A DNA stretch of 64,000 bases from JADFDG01 sp965232985 (GTDB lineage: Bacteria; Pseudomonadota; Gammaproteobacteria; Pseudomonadales; JADFDG01): assembly GCA_965232985.1 (NCBI GenBank), contig CBDDRC010000013.1, positions 90,035 to 154,034 on the forward strand, in the 5' to 3' direction. Numbering within the stretch: the stretch's first letter is position 1; every line of letters starts with the position of its first letter. A model generated the notes under the pieces. It was given only the letters and a program-made list of their open reading frames with translations, had not been told where the DNA came from and ran no database searches. Position numbers and translations under genes: made by a program. Shown here piece by piece: positions 24,162 through 33,313 of the stretch.

Positions 24162-25354
24162 GTCGATCTCCCTTCCGCCAGCAGCGGGTCGCGTGCCAGC
24201 ACGAACACCACCAACACCAGCGCAACCACACCAACCACAGACATCGCCGTAAAGGCCAGTGCCGCACCGTAATGCGGCCACAGGCCGCCAGCTGCCAGCG
24301 CGCCGAGTGCCCCACCAACACCGTAACTGATGCTGGCAAACAGGGCCTGGCCACGCCCCTGGCTGGAGCCGGCAAACAGTCGATAAACCAGATGAATACC
24401 CGCCGCGTGCAGGAAGCCGAACGTCACTGCATGCAGTATCTGCGCCGACAGCAAGGCCACGAGGCTGTCGGGCATGTACGCCACCAGCAACCAGCGCACG
24501 ACGACCCCGCCCGCGGCGATGCCCAGAACAAAAACTGCGCCAATCCGGGCAAGAATTCGGTGCATGCACATAAAGACCAGCACCTCGGCGATCACGCCCA
24601 GCGCCCACAGCCCGCCGATGCCGAACCGCGTCCAGCCACGCTCTTCGAGGTAGATCGAGAAGTAGGTGTAATACGGGCCGTGCGACAGATTGATCAGCAG
24701 ACAGGCCAGCAGGAATACCCAAACCACCGGCTGGCGCAGACGCCGACCGAAATCGGCGGCGCCATCATGGGCGCGAGGATCGTGCGGGATCTCGTGGGTG
24801 ACAAGTGCCGTGATCCACAACACAACCATGATCACGAGCATCACAGCCGGCAACCAGGCCATGGAAACCATGTCGAAAAGCGCGCCAAGACCAACCACCG
24901 CAACAATAAAACCAATTGAACCCCAAAGCCGTATCCGGCTGTACTCGGCGATACGGCTGCCAAGGTGATTAAGTGTCACCACCTCGAACTGCGGCAAGAC
25001 GGCATTCCAGAAAAAGCTGTAGCCGGTCATCACCAGCGCCATGCCCCAGAACGTATCCACAAACCAGACGGCGGCGAACAGCGCAATTGCGGCGAGTGCT
25101 CCGAAGCGAACAATCGGCAAACGCGCACGCTGATGATCGGCGATCCAACCCCACAGATTCGGAGCGACGATGCGGGTCGCCATCGGAATGGCAGCAAGCA
25201 GAGCGATGTCGGTGAGGGTGAAGCCGCGGTCCTGCAGGAACAGGCTCCAGAACGGCACCATCGCGCCGAGCATGCCGAAGTAGGCGAAGTAAAACGCCGA
25301 CAGTTTCCAGTACGGGTAGTCCTGAACTGAGTCCTGAACCGGGGGCGTGGTCAC
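24158..25354 (-). CDS. MFS transporter, HcaT/nucleoside-symporter-like
   Basis: The 398-residue protein has 12 predicted helices and begins YWKLSAFYFAYFGMLGAMVPFWSLFLQDRGFT, which resembles the MFS_1_like/HcaT group. Motifs include WIADHQRARLPIV after helix 2 and LWGSIGFIVAVVG. HcaT imports phenylpropionate, but specificity cannot be predicted here. It lies 39 bases after aroC; an MFS gene beside aroC is also found in Pseudomonas. Cotranscribed with the following transporter gene (four-base overlap). Confidence 0.87.
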   Translation of the reverse strand: MTTPPVQDSVQDYPYWKLSAFYFAYFGMLGAMVPFWSLFLQDRGFTLTDIALLAAIPMATRIVAPNLWGWIADHQRARLPIVRFGALAAIALFAAVWFVDTFWGMALVMTGYSFFWNAVLPQFEVVTLNHLGSRIAEYSRIRLWGSIGFIVAVVGLGALFDMVSMAWLPAVMLVIMVVLWITALVTHEIPHDPRAHDGAADFGRRLRQPVVWVFLLACLLINLSHGPYYTYFSIYLEERGWTRFGIGGLWALGVIAEVLVFMCMHRILARIGAVFVLGIAAGGVVVRWLLVAYMPDSLVALLSAQILHAVTFGFLHAAGIHLVYRLFAGSSQGRGQALFASISYGVGGALGALAAGGLWPHYGAALAFTAMSVVGVVALVLVVFVLARDPLLAEGRST

Positions 25355-25393
25355 GGTGCTGTGCGGGGTGCCGTGCTCAGGGTTTGCAGGACA

Positions 25394-26494
25394 TCAAGGC
25401 GCCCGGCCGGGAATGCGCGGTGTACGCACCACCACGTCGCCGCACTGGGCACGGTGACGCAAGGCATGATCGATCAGCACCAACGCCATCATCGCCTCGG
25501 CAATCGGTGTTGCGCGTATACCGACGCAGGGATCATGGCGGCCGGTGGTCACCACCTCTGCCGGGTTGCCTGCCGCATCTATCGAGCGACCCGGAATGCG
25601 GATGCTGGATGTCGGCTTCAGGGCCATGCTGGCGGTGATGTCCTGGCCACTGCTGATGCCACCGAGAACGCCGCCGGCATGGTTGGATAAAAATCCCTGC
25701 GGCGTCATCTCGTCGCGATGCTGCTCACCGCGCTGCGCTACTACAGCAAAACCGTCGCCGATCTCCACCGCCTTCACTGCGTTGATGCTCATCAGGGCTT
25801 TGGCAAGATCGGCATCAAGGCGATCGAACACCGGCTCGCCCCAACCGGGTGGCACGTTCGAAGCCACCACATTCACGCGCGCGCCGACCGACGAGCCATC
25901 GCGACGCAAATCTTCGATGAGCTGTTCCATGCGCGGCACGCAAGCGGCATCCGGGCAGAAAAACGGATTCTGTTCGACTTGCGCCCAGGAAAAGTTCTTG
26001 ATGGCGATATCGCCGATCTGCGCAACATAACCACGCACTTCGATACCGAACTTCTCGTGCAGCCATTTTTTCGCAATAGCACCCGCAGCGACACGCATGG
26101 CCGTTTCGCGCGCCGAACTGCGGCCGCCACCCCGATGATCGCGAAAACCGTATTTCTGGTTGTAGGTGTAATCGGCGTGGCCGGGGCGAAAGGTATCGAC
26201 AATGTTCGCGTAGTCTTTCGATTTCTGATCGGTGTTTTCAATCACCAGGCCGATCGGCGTGCCGGTGGTTTTGCCCTCAAACACCCCGGAGAGGATTTTT
26301 ACCTCGTCCGGCTCGCGACGCTGGGTGGTGAACTTTGAGGTCCCGGGTTTGCGGCGGTCGAGATCGCGTTGCAGATCGGCCGCCGTGAGTGCCAGCCCCG
26401 GCGGACAGCCATCGACAATAGCGCCGAGCGCCGGGCCGTGGCTCTCGCCAAACGTGGTGACGGAAAAAAGTTGGCCAAAAGTGTTGCCGGACAT
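25394..26494 (-). CDS. aroC: Chorismate synthase
   Basis: AroC converts 5-enolpyruvylshikimate 3-phosphate to chorismate with reduced FMN, the last common step to aromatic amino acids and folate. The ATG at 26492-26494 starts MSGNTFGQLFSVTTFGESHG, the conserved N-terminus; GRSSARETAMRVAAGAIAKK and RHDPCVGIRATPIAEAM are signature segments. The product is 366 residues. The frame is open back to 26740, but that part overlaps the prmB end and is not AroC-like. Confidence 0.97.
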   Translation of the reverse strand: MSGNTFGQLFSVTTFGESHGPALGAIVDGCPPGLALTAADLQRDLDRRKPGTSKFTTQRREPDEVKILSGVFEGKTTGTPIGLVIENTDQKSKDYANIVDTFRPGHADYTYNQKYGFRDHRGGGRSSARETAMRVAAGAIAKKWLHEKFGIEVRGYVAQIGDIAIKNFSWAQVEQNPFFCPDAACVPRMEQLIEDLRRDGSSVGARVNVVASNVPPGWGEPVFDRLDADLAKALMSINAVKAVEIGDGFAVVAQRGEQHRDEMTPQGFLSNHAGGVLGGISSGQDITASMALKPTSSIRIPGRSIDAAGNPAEVVTTGRHDPCVGIRATPIAEAMMALVLIDHALRHRAQCGDVVVRTPRIPGRAP

Positions 26495-26561
26495 GGGCGA
26501 CTCGCAGCGAATATTAATGAAGCGTAAGAGGGCCGAAAAACTGGAATTATACCTGTGCGCG

Positions 26562-27515
26562 TCAGGCGCGTACCGCTGCTGCCGCGCGGAAATGTACGAC
26601 CGCAGCACGCACGTCTTCAGCCCGCAGCACAAAGACACCGCCTTCGCCGTGCCCGCACTCCGGCCAGGTGAACGGCACGATCGGGAACATATCCTGCAGC
26701 GCGAGATCGGAGTTGCCAACCTCGACCACCAGCAGGCCATGCTCGCTCAGGTATTTGTCCGCTTCGGCCAGGATGCGCAACACGAGGTCAAGGCCGTCGT
26801 CGCCGGCAGCCAGACCAAGTTCCGGTTCGTGGCGATACTCGGGCGGCAACGCGGCCATGTCCGGCGCATCGACGTAGGGCGGGTTGGCGACGATCAAATC
26901 GTAACGGCCATGCACGCCGGCATAGAGATCGCCCTGCACCAGGGACAACTGTTCGTCGCAGCCGTGGCGAGCGCGATTTTCGGTGGCGACCTCCAGTGCC
27001 TCGACGGAAAGATCGGTGGCGACGACCTCGGCCTCCGGAAAGGCGTGGCAACAAGCAATGGCGATGCAGCCGCTGCCGGTACACAGATCGAGGATGCGCC
27101 GCACCCGGTCAGCGACCAGCCATGGCTCAAAACGGCGCTCGATCATCTCGGCAATCGGCGAGCGCGGCACCAGCACCCGCTCATCAACATGAAACAGCAG
27201 GCCGGCAAACCAGGCGCGTTGCGTCAGGTAGGCAGCCGGTACGCGGTCTACCACGCGGCGGCGCACCAGTTCTGCAACCGCCTCGCGCTCCGCTATGGTC
27301 AAGCGGGCATCCAACACCTGCGGATCGTTGTCCCAATCGAGCGCCAGCGGGTGCAGCACCAGTACCCGCGCCTCAACCCAGGGATCGTCGTTGCCATGGC
27401 CCAGATGCACGGCGCCGCGATTCAGGCAGCTGACCGTCCAGCGCATGAAGTCACGCACGGTGCGCAAGTCGCGCACGGCGGCATGGGTATCGACGCTGGG
27501 CAAATCACTGGCCAC
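26562..27515 (-). CDS. prmB: 50S ribosomal protein L3 glutamine methyltransferase
   Basis: PrmB methylates a glutamine of ribosomal protein L3 using S-adenosylmethionine. The C-terminal Rossmann domain has ILDLCTGSGCIAIACC (SAM loop) and the catalytic NPPYVDAPDM motif; the N-terminal domain is helical. The 317-residue length and the PrmB-specific ALPPEYRHEPELGLAAG segment separate it from the release-factor enzyme PrmC. A GTG at 27513-27515 is the apparent start. The prmB-aroC order is conserved in gammaproteobacteria. Confidence 0.93.
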   Translation of the reverse strand: MASDLPSVDTHAAVRDLRTVRDFMRWTVSCLNRGAVHLGHGNDDPWVEARVLVLHPLALDWDNDPQVLDARLTIAEREAVAELVRRRVVDRVPAAYLTQRAWFAGLLFHVDERVLVPRSPIAEMIERRFEPWLVADRVRRILDLCTGSGCIAIACCHAFPEAEVVATDLSVEALEVATENRARHGCDEQLSLVQGDLYAGVHGRYDLIVANPPYVDAPDMAALPPEYRHEPELGLAAGDDGLDLVLRILAEADKYLSEHGLLVVEVGNSDLALQDMFPIVPFTWPECGHGEGGVFVLRAEDVRAAVVHFRAAAAVRA

Positions 27516-27595
27516 GGCAGACTCCGGTTTATCCCACGATGAACGCCGGGCATCATAGCGCGACCGGACACCGCACTGACCCGATAGCCGCCCGC

Positions 27596-28192
27596 ATGAG
27601 CACCCCGAAGAAACCGGACAACGCCGAGGACGGCCCTGACATCAGCGCCGCAGAAACAGAAGCTGAGCTACTCGCCCGGGCGCTGGCAGACGTCACCCCC
27701 CTTGCTGTTGAAGAGCGCGTTCCACTGCGCAGCGACCGGCCGGATCGCGAACTGGCGCAGCGGCGGCGGGAGTCAGCCAGTGAGACCACCCAGAACGATC
27801 TGGCGCTGGATGGCAGCCTCGCAGCCGTGGCGCCGATTGCCGCCGACGCGCGGATCGAATTTCACCGGCCCGGCCTGCAATTGCGCCAGTGGCAGCATTT
27901 GAAACAAGGCGCCATCCCCTGGCAGCTGGGTCTCGACCTGCACGGCGCGACCCGCAGTGACGCGCTACGCGCTGTCGAGCGACTGATCCGGCAGGCGCAG
28001 GAAGAACAGGCCAACTGCATCCGCGTCGTGCACGGCAAGGGCTACGGCAGCGGCCCGAGCACCCTGACCCTCAAGGCAGAACTGAACCATTGGCTGCGCC
28101 GCAACGAGCAGGTGCTGGCGTTCTGCTCGGCATTGCCCGCAGATGGTGGCGCCGGCGCACTGTATGTACTGCTCCGGCGGCGACGCGATTGA
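27596..28192 (+). CDS. Smr-domain endonuclease-like protein (SmrA/SmrB type)
   Basis: The 198-residue protein starts at the ATG at 27596 (MSTPKKPD), has a charged N-terminal half, and a C-terminal Smr domain (about residues 110-197) with LDLHGATRSDALRAVERLI and VVHGKGYGSG. Smr proteins are RNA or DNA nicking enzymes; SmrB cuts mRNA at collided ribosomes in E. coli. Which paralogue this is cannot be decided. It is divergent from prmB, as smrB is in several gammaproteobacteria. Confidence 0.85.
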   Translation: MSTPKKPDNAEDGPDISAAETEAELLARALADVTPLAVEERVPLRSDRPDRELAQRRRESASETTQNDLALDGSLAAVAPIAADARIEFHRPGLQLRQWQHLKQGAIPWQLGLDLHGATRSDALRAVERLIRQAQEEQANCIRVVHGKGYGSGPSTLTLKAELNHWLRRNEQVLAFCSALPADGGAGALYVLLRRRRD

Positions 28193-28281
28193 GTGTCCCG
28201 GCCGCGATGCGGGGAATACCGGGTTTGCGGGCTGCATCCTGATCGCTTAGGGTTATCGCCCGGCTGCAACCATTGACGACC

Positions 28282-28827
28282 ATGGAACAAGAATTCGCAC
28301 GCATCATCGAAGCCATCGGTGAAGACCGGACCCGCCCCGGCCTTGCCGACACACCCAAACGCGCCGCCAAGGCCTTCGAGTTTCTGACCCGCGGCTATCA
28401 GCAGTCACTGGCTGAAATCGTCAACGACGCCATCTTTCCTTCCGACACCGACGCAATGGTCGTGGTCAACAATATCGAGCTGTATTCGCTCTGCGAACAC
28501 CACCTGCTGCCTTTCATCGGTCACGCCCATGTCGCCTACTTGCCGAACCAGAAAGTGCTGGGCCTGTCGAAGGTGGCACGCATCGTTGATATGTATGCCC
28601 GCCGGCTGCAGATCCAGGAAAATCTCACCCGCCAGATTGCTGACGCAGTACAGGAAGTCACCGGCGCCGTGGGTGTCGGCGTCATCGTCGAGGCACGCCA
28701 TATGTGCATGATGATGCGCGGCGTCGAGAAACAGAATTCGGTGATGAAAACTTCCGTGATGCTCGGCGCCTTCCGCTCCAGCGCGCAAACCCGAAACGAA
28801 TTCCTCGCCTTGCTGCATCGAACATGA
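28282..28827 (+). CDS. folE: GTP cyclohydrolase I
   Basis: FolE opens GTP to dihydroneopterin triphosphate, the first step of folate synthesis. Zinc ligands are visible in SLCEHHLLPF (Cys and His) and EARHMCMMMRGVEK (Cys). Substrate-binding segments include VLGLSKVARIVDMYARRLQ. The ATG at 28282 gives 181 residues, normal; a TTG nine bases earlier is possible. Its TGA overlaps the start of the next gene (ATGA), suggesting coupling. Confidence 0.96.
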   Translation: MEQEFARIIEAIGEDRTRPGLADTPKRAAKAFEFLTRGYQQSLAEIVNDAIFPSDTDAMVVVNNIELYSLCEHHLLPFIGHAHVAYLPNQKVLGLSKVARIVDMYARRLQIQENLTRQIADAVQEVTGAVGVGVIVEARHMCMMMRGVEKQNSVMKTSVMLGAFRSSAQTRNEFLALLHRT

Positions 28828-29219
28828 ATAGCGAGCAGCCACCACTGAAAAACGCTCGTGCATGGCAGGAGGCCGGTATCGTCTATATGGAGTTCCCCGG
28901 ACGCGCACGCATCACCCTGCCGATGATGGAAGACGTCTACCAGCAACGACTGGCGCTGCTCGCAGGCTCCTCCAACCGCAAGCAGAAAGTACTGACTTGG
29001 GGCACCCGCGTCATCGACATCGATTATGCAGCCTCGCGCTTTGCTGCCGGTAAATCGATGGCTGCAATCACGCACGCCATGGCCATCATCACGCAGAACT
29101 CTCTGGAGGAATCGCTGGCAAGCATGTTCATGAACATGTTCCACCCGCCCTACCCAACCCAGGTATTCAGCAAACCCGATACTGCCATCGCCTGGCTGCA
29201 CAGTCTCCCCGACCGTTGA
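28824..29219 (+). CDS. Uncharacterised protein, SpoIIAA/STAS-like pattern
   Basis: The 131-residue cytoplasmic protein starts at the ATG overlapping the folE stop. The central segments ARITLPMMEDVYQQRLALL and KVLTWGTRVIDIDYAASRF, and the ending PPYPTQVFSKPDTAIAWLHSL, look like SpoIIAA/STAS-like proteins annotated only by DUF. There is no known active site. Translational coupling to folE suggests coexpression but does not give a function. Confidence 0.75.
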   Translation: MNSEQPPLKNARAWQEAGIVYMEFPGRARITLPMMEDVYQQRLALLAGSSNRKQKVLTWGTRVIDIDYAASRFAAGKSMAAITHAMAIITQNSLEESLASMFMNMFHPPYPTQVFSKPDTAIAWLHSLPDR

Positions 29220-29225
29220 GGCCAC

Positions 29226-29693
29226 ATGCATTACTGGTTGATGAAAACCGAACCGGAAGCCTTCTCGATCGACGACTTCCTGACCCGGAAAAACCAGACC
29301 GAAGGCTGGAATGGCGTGCGCAATTACGAGGCCCGCAACCTGATGCGCGACCGCATGCAGATCGGCGACTTGGCGATTATCTACCACTCAAATGCCACGC
29401 CGCCCGGCGCGGCGGGTGTAGCGAAAATTGCGAGCGCCGCCTACCCGGACCCGGATCAGTTCGACCGGCACAGTGATTATTTCGACGCAAAGTCCACCCG
29501 CGAAGAGCCACGCTGGATGCAGGTCGACGTGCAGTTCGTGAAAAAGTTCGCCCGCCTCGTGCCGCTCGCCGAGATTCGCGCCGAGCCGCGCTTGGACGAG
29601 CTGGTGATGTTGCGCCGCAACCGCCTGTCGATCACGCCACTGAGTGCTGCGGAATTTTGTGTGTTCGAGGAGTTGGGTAACCGCAAGGCTTGA
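29226..29693 (+). CDS. EVE-domain protein
   Basis: EVE domains belong to the PUA/YTH-like superfamily and bind modified bases in nucleic acids. The 155-residue protein is a single EVE domain: HYWLMKTEPEAFSIDDF at the N-terminus, WNGVRNYEARNLMRDRMQIGD, and a downstream PRWMQVDVQFVKKF. It matches the small EVE proteins common in gammaproteobacteria. It starts six bases after the preceding stop, so folE, the SpoIIAA-like gene and this gene form one operon. Confidence 0.93.
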   Translation: MHYWLMKTEPEAFSIDDFLTRKNQTEGWNGVRNYEARNLMRDRMQIGDLAIIYHSNATPPGAAGVAKIASAAYPDPDQFDRHSDYFDAKSTREEPRWMQVDVQFVKKFARLVPLAEIRAEPRLDELVMLRRNRLSITPLSAAEFCVFEELGNRKA

Positions 29694-29754
29694 TTGCAGG
29701 GCAGCATCCCGGTATTGAAGGCAACTTTTCCTGCCGAAGAATACGTAGATAACA

Positions 29755-30822
29755 TCAGCTGCGACGCGGCTGCAGCGCCCAGGCCATCGCCAGCAACAGC
29801 AGGGTGACATCGGCCGCCAGTACCAGTTTCACCGGCCATGACAACGCACGCACCTCGCCGAGCAGCACATTGTTGGCGATCGCAGCGAGTATAAACAGCA
29901 GCACGGCAACACCAGTCCATACGCCGCCGCGTTTCGCCGTGAAGTGCCGCACATCCCCAAGCACGAACGGCGGATATGGTTCGCGTGCAGCGATGTCCGG
30001 CGGGCGCCAGCCGGTGGGCTTTACCCAGACACGCAGACGATCCAGAAAATTTCCCGTCCGCCTTGCGTCGCGAAAAAGGTCGGCGAACCAGTCGAAATGT
30101 GCCCACACCGCATTCCAGCGATGATATGGCCGGCGCACACCAAACACGCAGGGCTCGGTTTCCTCAATCCAGGTGCCGAACAATTTATCCCAGATCATCA
30201 GCGTGCCCCCGTGATTACGATCAACGTAGCCGTCATTCACCGCGTGGTGAATGCGATGCGCGCTCGGCGTGTTGAGAATGCCCTCGATCAGCGGCACTTT
30301 GCCAATCATCCGGGTGTGGATCCAGAACTGGTAGAACTTGCTGAATGTCAGCAGGATGATAAATACCTCGGCCGGGCAACCGAGCAGCGCCAGCGGCAGG
30401 TAGATCGGCCAGTGGACCGTATCCTGAAACGCACCCTGGCGCAGTGCGGTGGTGAGGTTGTATTCCTCGCTCTGGTGATGCGGCACATGCACGCCCCAGA
30501 GGATGTTGATCTCATGCGACCAGCGGTGCGCCCAGTAATAAAGAAAATCGAGCAGGAAAAAAAACAGCACCCACGTCAGCACGGCATCGACACGAAAATC
30601 AATCAGCCCGTAATGCTGCTGCACCCAGGCAAAGAGCAGCAACAACGCACCCTTGGTGAACACCTCCACCGTCACCGTCCAGACACCGCAACCCAGGCTG
30701 GTGAGGCTGTCGGCCAACTGGAATACCGCAGCCCGGCGCCGATGGGCCACCCAGGTTTCAAGAGCGATCAGCAGAAAGAACACCGGGGTAGCCCAGGTGA
30801 TGAGCGTGTTCTGATCGGGCAT
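29755..30822 (-). CDS. Sterol desaturase / fatty acid hydroxylase family membrane protein
   Basis: A di-iron membrane oxygenase of 355 residues. His-box motifs are visible: HRWSHEINILWGVHVPHH (about residues 98-115) and HRIHHAVNDGYVDRNHGG, with several helices before and after. Members hydroxylate or desaturate lipids, sterols, ornithine lipids or carotenoids; the bacterial group with an extra C-terminal helix region is poorly characterised. It is convergent with the EVE gene. Substrate unknown. Confidence 0.88.
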   Translation of the reverse strand: MPDQNTLITWATPVFFLLIALETWVAHRRRAAVFQLADSLTSLGCGVWTVTVEVFTKGALLLLFAWVQQHYGLIDFRVDAVLTWVLFFFLLDFLYYWAHRWSHEINILWGVHVPHHQSEEYNLTTALRQGAFQDTVHWPIYLPLALLGCPAEVFIILLTFSKFYQFWIHTRMIGKVPLIEGILNTPSAHRIHHAVNDGYVDRNHGGTLMIWDKLFGTWIEETEPCVFGVRRPYHRWNAVWAHFDWFADLFRDARRTGNFLDRLRVWVKPTGWRPPDIAAREPYPPFVLGDVRHFTAKRGGVWTGVAVLLFILAAIANNVLLGEVRALSWPVKLVLAADVTLLLLAMAWALQPRRS

Positions 30823-30971
30823 GGGTAGCTCCGGAATGGATGCCGATAATCTAGCCTGGGTTGACCCGCATCAAACCGGGCCGGGGACGTAGATGCGTAT
30901 GCGGCCGGCCCGAACCCCATCCCTCGATTGCGGCGTTCGCCAGCTGATCTGCGGTTGTGCAGGCAGCGTAT

Positions 30972-31403
30972 TCAGGCGACGTGGCGTGCCAACGCCGCCC
31001 TGAGTGGTTCGGGAATTGCTACCGGCCGCATTGACGCACGCTCGACAAAAACATGTACAAAAAACCCGGCCGCACGCGCTTGCTGTTCGCCTTGCCGGAA
31101 AATTGCAATGCCGTAGCGGACACTGCGATTACCCAGATGCTCAATCCGCACACCGGCTTCCAGCAACTCCGGGTAAGTGACGCCGGCAAAATAGCGGCAC
31201 TGCGATTCCGCCACCACGCCGATCACGCTCGCCGTCTGGATGTCGAGCCCACCCTGATGGATCAGCAGGTGGTTTGCCGCCGTATCGAAATAAGAATAGT
31301 AGACAACATTATTGACGTGGCCGTAGATGTCGTTGTCCTGCCACCGCGTGGTGATGCCGACAAAATAGCGGTAGTCATCGCGCAGCGGGATATCGTTGTG
31401 CAT
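30972..31403 (-). CDS. 4HBT-type acyl-CoA thioesterase
   Basis: The 143-residue hotdog protein has the 4-hydroxybenzoyl-CoA thioesterase signature TTRWQDNDIYGHVNNVVYYSYFD with the catalytic Asp, followed by ESQCRYFAGVTYPELLEAGVRIEHLG. It resembles FadM/YbgC-type long-chain acyl-CoA thioesterases. Its ATG overlaps the previous gene's stop by one base (TGATG), so the two are translationally coupled. Confidence 0.9.
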   Translation of the reverse strand: MHNDIPLRDDYRYFVGITTRWQDNDIYGHVNNVVYYSYFDTAANHLLIHQGGLDIQTASVIGVVAESQCRYFAGVTYPELLEAGVRIEHLGNRSVRYGIAIFRQGEQQARAAGFFVHVFVERASMRPVAIPEPLRAALARHVA

Positions 31404-31927
31404 CAGGCAGTAACAAGACGGTTTTCACGCAGATAGATCAGCGTATTTTCGTGGTCGCGCTTCATGCCGCGTTCGGCCCGCTCACCCACCATGGCGGCAA
31501 GTTTGCCGCCAATCAGCGGCACCGAACAGTGTATGTCCATCGCCAGATGATGGACACATCCGGACGAATGCGGCTCGATGGACATACGCCCTGTCACCGT
31601 AATGGGCATCCGCTCGATTTCCATACGGTATGCGCCGTGCCAGACATCGCCACGTGGCGATACATCCCATTCCATGACCGAGTGCAGCACATTGACGTCG
31701 CGGACAAAGCGCTGCGCGATGGCCGGGATATTGGCGTTGGAACGCATACGCACATGCCGAAGCACATCAATTACGAAATGGTTTCCACGCGGCCCAAAAT
31801 GGACAAATTCGACGCTTTCATCTTCTCCGCTCTTGGCAAAACGCCCTTCATAAAAAGCGCGGTCAGTAAATACCCGGAAAAGGTCTGCGGCAGGTATGCC
31901 GTACATGCCCTCGTGGTGCAACTTCAT
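31403..31927 (-). CDS. DUF2505-like (SRPBCC-fold) protein
   Basis: The 174-residue protein matches the pattern of DUF2505 proteins, START/SRPBCC-like ligand-binding folds of unknown role: MKLHHEGMYGIPAADLFRVFTDRAFYEGR at the N-terminus, ITVTGRMSIEPHSSGC in the sheet, and a long C-terminal helix (GGKLAAMVGERAERGMKRDHE). The one-base overlap with an acyl-CoA thioesterase suggests a role with a lipid or acyl ligand. Confidence 0.8.
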   Translation of the reverse strand: MKLHHEGMYGIPAADLFRVFTDRAFYEGRFAKSGEDESVEFVHFGPRGNHFVIDVLRHVRMRSNANIPAIAQRFVRDVNVLHSVMEWDVSPRGDVWHGAYRMEIERMPITVTGRMSIEPHSSGCVHHLAMDIHCSVPLIGGKLAAMVGERAERGMKRDHENTLIYLRENRLVTA

Positions 31928-31961
31928 GCGCGCGAACCCCCAAATGCCAGAAACCGCAAAA

Positions 31962-33128
31962 CTAACCTTGCTCAGCCAGTTTTTGCAAGAACTGAATCAA
32001 TTGCTGGCGCTGGCGTTCATTCATCAGCCTGAGCAGGGGCAGCAGGCGCTTCAGTGTCTGCGGCAACTGCTCGACAACCGATTGGGTATTGCCTTTCTCG
32101 ATCTGCACCAGCAGATCGTCGATACGTACCTGGCCGACCTGCAATTCGGTTTTTTGCGGCGGCACCGGCCGGGATGGCAGCAGCACATCCGCCCGGATCT
32201 TGCGGATGTCGACATCGCCCAGCACGCAATTACCGCCCGCCTTGATCGCCGCCTCCAGCACCTGCTGGCACTCTTCCATCGCCGATACCGCCGTGAGGCC
32301 CGGGTGCGACTCGGGTGTCAGCACGCCGCCGCTGGCAGCCAGCCGCACCGGCTTGCCGCCCAGATTGAGCGGGTTGCTCGTGATTTCAGCGCGGATACGA
32401 TCGGCCAGGCCCTTGCTGCCATCGGGCTTGCCGGTCGGTAGCGCAATGGCGAAATGGGCCAGGCCAATGCGGGCCGCAGTGTCTTCCTTGCGAATACGCG
32501 CACGGATAATCCGCGCAACATGCATGACAACGGTATCGGCCACATCCTTGCCGTGCGAAAGAAACAGTTTCTTGAAATCATCAATCTCCATGCGAACCAG
32601 CGACAACGGTTGCTGGTGGCGCTTGGCGAAAGCGATATCCTGCTTGAGGCGCTCCATAAAGCCGGCCTTGTTGGCGAGGCCGGTGAGCGTGTCAACCGTG
32701 CTTTGTTCCTGCAGTTGGCGGGTGATGCGCTGGTATTTCGCGTGTGCCCTGGCCCGTGCCAGCAAGTCGGTGGAATTGAATGGCTTGGTGATGAAGTCGG
32801 TGGCACCCATATCGAGCGCCTTCTCGCGGGCCGCATCGTCATTCTCGGCACCGGTAACAATGATGACCGGCATCGCGTTGACACCGGTATCCTCCGCCAT
32901 ACGGATCTTGCGCAGTAACCCATAACCATCGAGCTTCGGCATCGACAAGTCGGTGAACACCACCTGGATACTGGTGTCGCTTTCAAGTTGCCGCCAGCCG
33001 TCGACGCCATCCTCCGCAGTCACCACATCGAACTCATCGCTCAGCATCTTCAGCGCTGCCTTGCGCATGACTTTCGAATCATCGACGAGCAGGACGCGCG
33101 TCTTTTTCATTGTGCCGATCGCCGTCAT
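31962..33128 (-). CDS. Response regulator with degenerate GGDEF domain
   Basis: The 388-residue protein has an N-terminal receiver domain (about 8-130) with acidic pocket DD at 16-17, phosphoacceptor Asp60 (VVFTDLSMPKLDG) and Lys115. A diguanylate-cyclase-like domain follows (about 142-300, DTLTGLANKAGFMERL). The GGDEF signature reads GLAHF at 222-226, so it lacks the metal- and GTP-binding residues and is unlikely to make c-di-GMP. A 90-residue helical C-terminus follows. It may be a phosphorylation-dependent binding protein. An alternative start is at 33110. Confidence 0.88.
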   Translation of the reverse strand: MTAIGTMKKTRVLLVDDSKVMRKAALKMLSDEFDVVTAEDGVDGWRQLESDTSIQVVFTDLSMPKLDGYGLLRKIRMAEDTGVNAMPVIIVTGAENDDAAREKALDMGATDFITKPFNSTDLLARARAHAKYQRITRQLQEQSTVDTLTGLANKAGFMERLKQDIAFAKRHQQPLSLVRMEIDDFKKLFLSHGKDVADTVVMHVARIIRARIRKEDTAARIGLAHFAIALPTGKPDGSKGLADRIRAEITSNPLNLGGKPVRLAASGGVLTPESHPGLTAVSAMEECQQVLEAAIKAGGNCVLGDVDIRKIRADVLLPSRPVPPQKTELQVGQVRIDDLLVQIEKGNTQSVVEQLPQTLKRLLPLLRLMNERQRQQLIQFLQKLAEQG

Positions 33129-33313
33129 GGTCCGTTGGCTCCGTCCTGGTCAGACAAGGGGACACCGGCCGTAGCCGCTGGTTAAACCCAAGTGTCATTG
33201 TCATTACGCTGACAGCCGGTACTATAGCAATGCTTCCCCCTTTCGTGACCGCTTTCACATCCCGATCCGCCCTGAATTCAGTGACATGGCTCGCATAGTA
33301 GCCGGAGACCTTC

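Noticed and set aside
22912..24722. Longer alternative frames over the MFS gene, one opening at 24722
   Set aside because: The upstream part is a wrong frame of the neighbouring transporter; the GTG at 24161 with its ribosome site explains the gene.
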